DNA of 64,000 nucleotides from assembly GCF_037204085.1 (NCBI RefSeq), contig NZ_JBBCBW010000006.1, positions 1 through 64,000 of the forward strand, read 5' to 3'. Source of the stretch: Variovorax sp037204085. GTDB lineage: Bacteria > Pseudomonadota > Gammaproteobacteria > Burkholderiales > Burkholderiaceae_C. Numbering within the stretch: the first letter of the stretch is position 1; the number at the start of each line of letters is the position of its first letter. Position numbers and translations under genes: made by a program. The notes beneath the pieces are model-generated. The model had not been told where the DNA came from. It worked only from the letters and a program-made list of their open reading frames with translations, and made no database searches. Positions 61,036 through 64,000 of the stretch are shown in pieces.

Positions 61036-61404
61036 ATGGACTCCATGAACACGACCCAAAATCCGTCTCCCAAGACCGATCTGGCAGTGACCCACGTGCT
61101 GGCTCAACTGCTGGAGCGGCTCGAGCACAGCACCGTTCCCGTCGGGGCGGAGCAGTACCGCTCGGTGGTCGAGCACCTCGTGCACGAATTCAGCGACGTT
61201 GAACCGGGCGCCGATCTGGGCCGCCTGCTCGACGCTTATCCCGCTGCCGCCGAGGTGTACGAAAATCTCAACTATCAACACGCCGGCCTGTGCCGCTCGG
61301 CGCTGGATGCGGCGCTTGCAGCCGAGGTCCGCGCCAGAGAAGTCATAGCACGGGCCATGCGTAATACCGAACCGAAAAAGGACAAAGCCGATGGCCAAAG
61401 CTGA
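61036..61404 (+). CDS. Small hypothetical protein
   Basis: 122 aa, acidic and mainly helical (LAQLLERLEHSTVPVG, SVVEHLVHEFSDVEPG, DLGRLLDAYPAAAEVYENL). I do not recognise it. It lies 18 bases after the preceding gene and overlaps the next by 14. ATG 61045 is an alternative start. Confidence 0.65.
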   Translation: MDSMNTTQNPSPKTDLAVTHVLAQLLERLEHSTVPVGAEQYRSVVEHLVHEFSDVEPGADLGRLLDAYPAAAEVYENLNYQHAGLCRSALDAALAAEVRAREVIARAMRNTEPKKDKADGQS

Positions 61405-61621
61405 GGTGAAGACTGCCGTCGTGGCCGATGGCTTGCGTTACAAATCAAAGGCACCAGGGTCGCCGTTCCGTGCGTCCGCGTCTTTCAGTGGGGCAACCAT
61501 GTCCTGCTTCATGTGCGGCAAGCACCGCGTGCGGTCGCAATTGCGCACCCGCCAGGTGCTCGGCAAGTCGCAAACCGTGTGCGCGCCTTCGTGCAAGGCA
61601 CTGGACGAGTCGCTCGAATAA
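61391..61621 (+). CDS. Small basic protein with a CxxC zinc-ribbon-like motif
   Basis: 76 aa. CFMCGKHR (C39 and C42) and a later C64/C68 pair (VCAPSCK) could bind a metal as a short zinc ribbon. The rest is Lys/Arg-rich. Function unknown. It overlaps the previous gene by 14 bases and ends at the terminator at 61636, so it is probably last in the run starting with the PLD gene. Confidence 0.65.
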   Translation: MAKAEVKTAVVADGLRYKSKAPGSPFRASASFSGATMSCFMCGKHRVRSQLRTRQVLGKSQTVCAPSCKALDESLE

Positions 61622-61635
61622 TCCGACGGCGCTCG

Positions 61636-61659
61636 GCTAGCAGGGGCTAGCGACTTTTT
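61636..61659 (+). terminator. Rho-independent terminator after the lipid gene run
   Basis: GCTAGC (61636-61641), loop AGGG, GCTAGC (61646-61651), then GAC and five Ts (61655-61659). The stem is short (6 bp), but the place, 15 bases after the last stop, fits. Confidence 0.6.
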
Positions 61660-61835
61660 GGCGACATGCCCGAGCACCTGCGTTGCAGATTTCCTTCCCT
61701 ATTTGCGGTATTGGATATACAGTTAGACACAATTGATGCAAGTAATTGCAGTCAATAAAAAGTACTAATTTGTAGTCGACGGCAAATGATTTTGTATAGG
61801 CGCCCGGCGTCGGGCAATGTGCGGAAGGACCTGCA
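61660..61835. promoter_or_regulatory. AT-rich upstream region of the orphan gene
   Basis: The stretch ~61690-61800 is much richer in A/T than the rest of the window. It holds TTGGATATACAGTTAGACAC and repeated AATTG/TAATTG elements. It probably carries a promoter for the gene at 61836. No clear operator palindrome is seen. Confidence 0.4.
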
Positions 61836-62417
61836 ATGAATAAGTCACGTCATGTCGTCATGCAGGTGGTCAGGCGCTCGTCCGGCAGCGCAACGCACCA
61901 TGTCGAATTCTTCATGGACAACATCTTTGCCGAGCGCCTGCGGCAGTTGCGCTCGCTCGTGCCGCCGCTCGGCAGCCTGAACAAGCAACGCGACCTGGTG
62001 ATCGACAAGGTGCGGGTGCGGCTTCCAAATGCCATCTGGCGCACCGGTAGCCATGTCGACAGCGGCGTCGAGGGCTCCTGCATCGTGATTGCAGCAGAAG
62101 GCTCGTTCAACTGCGGCGGCAAGGACCGCAACACCCGCGAGAAGCTGGTGACCTACAACTTCTCGATTGCACGCCTGATCGAATTGCACTCCGAACGCCC
62201 CGACAACGAGACCCTTTACATCCGCGACGGCACTTTCGCCAACGACGAGCCGGCCGAGTCGGCTGCGGGCCAGTGGGTCGCGTCATTGAATGAGCTGGAA
62301 GCCGTGATGCGCGTTCCCGATGCTCCCTCGGACTTCGACACTTTGCACGACTTGACGATGCGGCCCGAGCAGCGCCCAGCCGTCACTCCTCCCACGCACC
62401 GGGCCAGCTTCTACTGA
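61836..62417 (+). CDS. Hypothetical protein
   Basis: 193 aa. I do not recognise the family. No signal peptide or membrane segment; mixed charge, with VIDKVRVRLPNAIWRTGSH and GSCIVIAAEGSFNCGGKDRNT as the most structured parts. It stands alone behind an AT-rich leader and ends 7 bases into the convergent metal-protein gene. The N-terminus has two basic residues followed by VVMQVVRR. Confidence 0.65.
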   Translation: MNKSRHVVMQVVRRSSGSATHHVEFFMDNIFAERLRQLRSLVPPLGSLNKQRDLVIDKVRVRLPNAIWRTGSHVDSGVEGSCIVIAAEGSFNCGGKDRNTREKLVTYNFSIARLIELHSERPDNETLYIRDGTFANDEPAESAAGQWVASLNELEAVMRVPDAPSDFDTLHDLTMRPEQRPAVTPPTHRASFY

Positions 62418-63259
62418 AGAGCTGCGCCAGCCGCCTCGGGTGCCCCGCCCACGGCGGTGTATTGCGCGCGGTTGTTTTCGAGCCAGCGCGCCGAGAGGCT
62501 GCTGTCTTGCTGCGCCGGATGAAAGTCGGCGCGGAAGTAGCTGCGCCAGGCGCTCCAGTTCCCCCGCAGCAAGCCGCCTCGGCTCAGCAGAATGCGCGCG
62601 GCGCTTTTCCATGTGGCCCATTTCCACAGTTGCCCTTCATGGCGCAGGTTGTCGAACGTCTGGCGCAGCAGGTCGCCCAGGAACATGACGGTCACCCGGC
62701 GAAACCAGCGCGTGCGCCACGGGTCCGATCCCTCGGCGGCCTTGTAGATGTCGAAGGCGACGGATTTGTGCTCCAGCTCTTCGGCACAGTGCCAAAGCCA
62801 CATCGTGCGCAGCCGAGGTTCGGCGCCATCGAGCACTTCAGGGTGGGCCAGGAGCCACTCGGCAAACATGGCAGTGAAGTGCTCGGTCGCCGCCGTCACG
62901 GCCAGCGCATGGCGAGGATCGGCGCCTTCCATCAGTTCCATCCGTTTGGCGGCGCGCGGCGTCCAGCCGTCCTTCAGGCCCTGGGCTTCGAGGTGGCTGT
63001 TGAAGAGGGTGTGGATGCGGCGGTGCGTTGCCTCCTGGCCGATGAAGCCGCGCACGTCGGCACGGTATTTTTCTTGCGCCTCGGCCGGCAGCGTGGCCAC
63101 GGTGTCGCGCACGGCATCGATGAAGAACTGCTCGCCGAACGGAAAGCTCATCGACAACGCGTTGAAGAAGGCGGTGGAGAATGCATCGCCGCCGCACCAG
63201 TTGCGGCCGAACGGCGTTTGTAGGTCTATGAGAACGCGGCGCACGACAAGATCGGTCAT
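62411..63259 (-). CDS. PF10118-type predicted metal-dependent protein (ferritin-like)
   Basis: 282 aa, helical. Repeated Glu/His motifs fit a diiron ferritin-like fold: GQEATHRRIHTLF, TEHFTAMFAEWLL and HCAEELEHKSVAFDIY. The family is labelled metal-dependent hydrolase, but the activity is not established. ATG 63259 follows GAGGA; a TTG nine bases upstream is in frame. It diverges from the TetR gene, with two candidate operators between them, so it is the likely regulated target. Confidence 0.78.
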   Translation of the reverse strand: MTDLVVRRVLIDLQTPFGRNWCGGDAFSTAFFNALSMSFPFGEQFFIDAVRDTVATLPAEAQEKYRADVRGFIGQEATHRRIHTLFNSHLEAQGLKDGWTPRAAKRMELMEGADPRHALAVTAATEHFTAMFAEWLLAHPEVLDGAEPRLRTMWLWHCAEELEHKSVAFDIYKAAEGSDPWRTRWFRRVTVMFLGDLLRQTFDNLRHEGQLWKWATWKSAARILLSRGGLLRGNWSAWRSYFRADFHPAQQDSSLSARWLENNRAQYTAVGGAPEAAGAALQ

Positions 63260-63285
63260 AAGAAACAATCCTCTGGAAAATCAAG

Positions 63286-63349
63286 TTGGTACACGACAGT
63301 ACCGGCTTGTTGAATGGTGCGCACATCTGCTGGTACCGTCAAGTACCAG
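63286..63349. promoter_or_regulatory. Two palindromic operator candidates for the TetR regulator
   Basis: Site 1 (63286-63305) has GGTAC, six bases, GTACC. Site 2 (63330-63349) has CTGGTAC, CGTCAA, GTACCAG. The two share the half-site GGTAC with the same 6-bp centre length and lie 44 bases apart between the divergent starts at 63259 and 63371. Confidence 0.65.
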
Positions 63350-63370
63350 AGCGTAGGAAAATGTACCCTC

Positions 63371-64000
63371 ATGAGCATCGCGACTGAAAAGCCAGCCCTT
63401 GCCGGCCCTTCGGGAGAGCCGGTCCACGAGCACTACTCGCGGCTGCTGGAAGGCATGGCGCGCGCCGTGGCGGCAAAAGGCTATGCGGAAACAACCATTG
63501 CCGACATCGTGCGCGAAGCGGCGGTTTCGCGCCGAACCTTCTACGAACACTTCACGACCAAATCGGAATGCCTGATCGCCCTGTACGAGGCTGCCAGCAA
63601 GCTGGCGCTGCGGGCGGTGAGCGAGGCCTTCGATCCGGCGCACCCTTGGCACGCGCAGGTGGAGCGGGCCATGACCGCCTACTTCGACTATCTTGCGCAG
63701 GACCCGGTGCTGCTGCGTACGCTGTTCATCGAGATACTCGGACTGGGTATGCCCGGCCTCGCGGCGCGGCGCCGCGTGAACGACGAGATCGCCAGCTTCA
63801 TCCAGCTGGCCATCAATGGCAGCAGCGGCAACGCGCATGGCGGCCCCGCGGCGCACCTCACCAGCGAAATGGCCATGACGGTGGTGGGCGGGATCAACGA
63901 ACTGGTGCTCCAGTCCATCGAGCAGAACCGGGCCGGCGATCTGAGCCAGCTGGTTGCACCGGCCACGCGCCTGGTGCGCGCCGTGGCCGCCGAGAGCTTT
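63371..64000 (+). CDS. TetR family regulator (3' end outside window)
   Basis: 210 codons are visible and the frame is still open at base 64000. The N-terminal HTH is TIADIVREAAVSRRTFYEHFTTKSECLIALY (key residues S-RRTFYEHF), typical of TetR. The helical C-terminal domain binds an unknown ligand. It diverges from the PF10118 gene and probably represses it and itself through the paired GGTAC palindromes. Confidence 0.88.
   Translation, partial: MSIATEKPALAGPSGEPVHEHYSRLLEGMARAVAAKGYAETTIADIVREAAVSRRTFYEHFTTKSECLIALYEAASKLALRAVSEAFDPAHPWHAQVERAMTAYFDYLAQDPVLLRTLFIEILGLGMPGLAARRRVNDEIASFIQLAINGSSGNAHGGPAAHLTSEMAMTVVGGINELVLQSIEQNRAGDLSQLVAPATRLVRAVAAESF

Overview
This is a GC-rich stretch of a betaproteobacterial chromosome. 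Protein styles and gene neighbourhoods (AddAB-type recombination nuclease, type B L31, ffs next to dnaX, the ppk-sixA / ppx / pst-pho block) suit the family Comamonadaceae, probably Variovorax or a close relative. No rRNA is present, so the genus is an inference. Coding density is high, with many 4-bp ATGA overlaps. I see no insertion sequence, prophage, integrase or CRISPR array.

Layout. 1-3.1 kb: the 5' end of a large type V autotransporter gene that leaves the window at base 1, then tRNA-Pro(UGG). 3.1-5.6 kb: nu-class GST and a three-domain flavoprotein. 5.7-18.9 kb: a phosphate-stress island with an OlsB-like acyltransferase, ppk1, sixA, a lipoprotein, ppx, pstSCAB, phoU, phoB and phoR. 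I find PhoB-box-like 11-bp direct repeats in front of four of its transcription units. 18.9-25.4 kb: MATE exporter, GT-C-like membrane protein, L31, Gfo/Idh oxidoreductase, rho and trxA. 25.5-32.6 kb: addB-addA and a flavoprotein. 32.7-35.7 kb: a galactose-oxidase-type copper radical oxidase followed by a cytochrome c and a Sco-type copper protein. 35.8-41 kb: HxlR regulator and methyltransferase, 4.5S RNA, dnaX (with a nine-A slippage tract), ybaB, recR and a MAPEG protein. 41.2-43.9 kb: an ABC importer. 44-47.6 kb: mltD, gloB, a methyltransferase and rnhA. 47.6-50.7 kb: moaA-mobA-moeA. 50.8-54.7 kb: SDR, a ZIP transporter with a Fur-box-like site, an aldehyde dehydrogenase and a periplasmic peroxiredoxin. 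54.8-61.6 kb: a tight seven-gene run that looks like lipid chemistry: a PLD/cardiolipin-synthase-like lipoprotein, a fatty acid hydroxylase, a fatty acid desaturase, a KAS III fused to a haem-oxygenase-like diiron domain, an unknown protein and two small proteins. 61.8-64 kb: an orphan gene, a PF10118-type protein and a divergent TetR regulator with two palindromic operator candidates.

How the genes fit together. The phosphate island links sensing (PhoR/PhoB/PhoU), uptake (PstSCAB), polyphosphate storage and recovery (Ppk, Ppx) and possibly phosphorus-free lipid synthesis (OlsB-like). The copper oxidase, cytochrome c and Sco genes look like one periplasmic oxidation unit with its own metallation factor. 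The least explained system is the 56.4-61.6 kb lipid run around the ketosynthase-diiron fusion.
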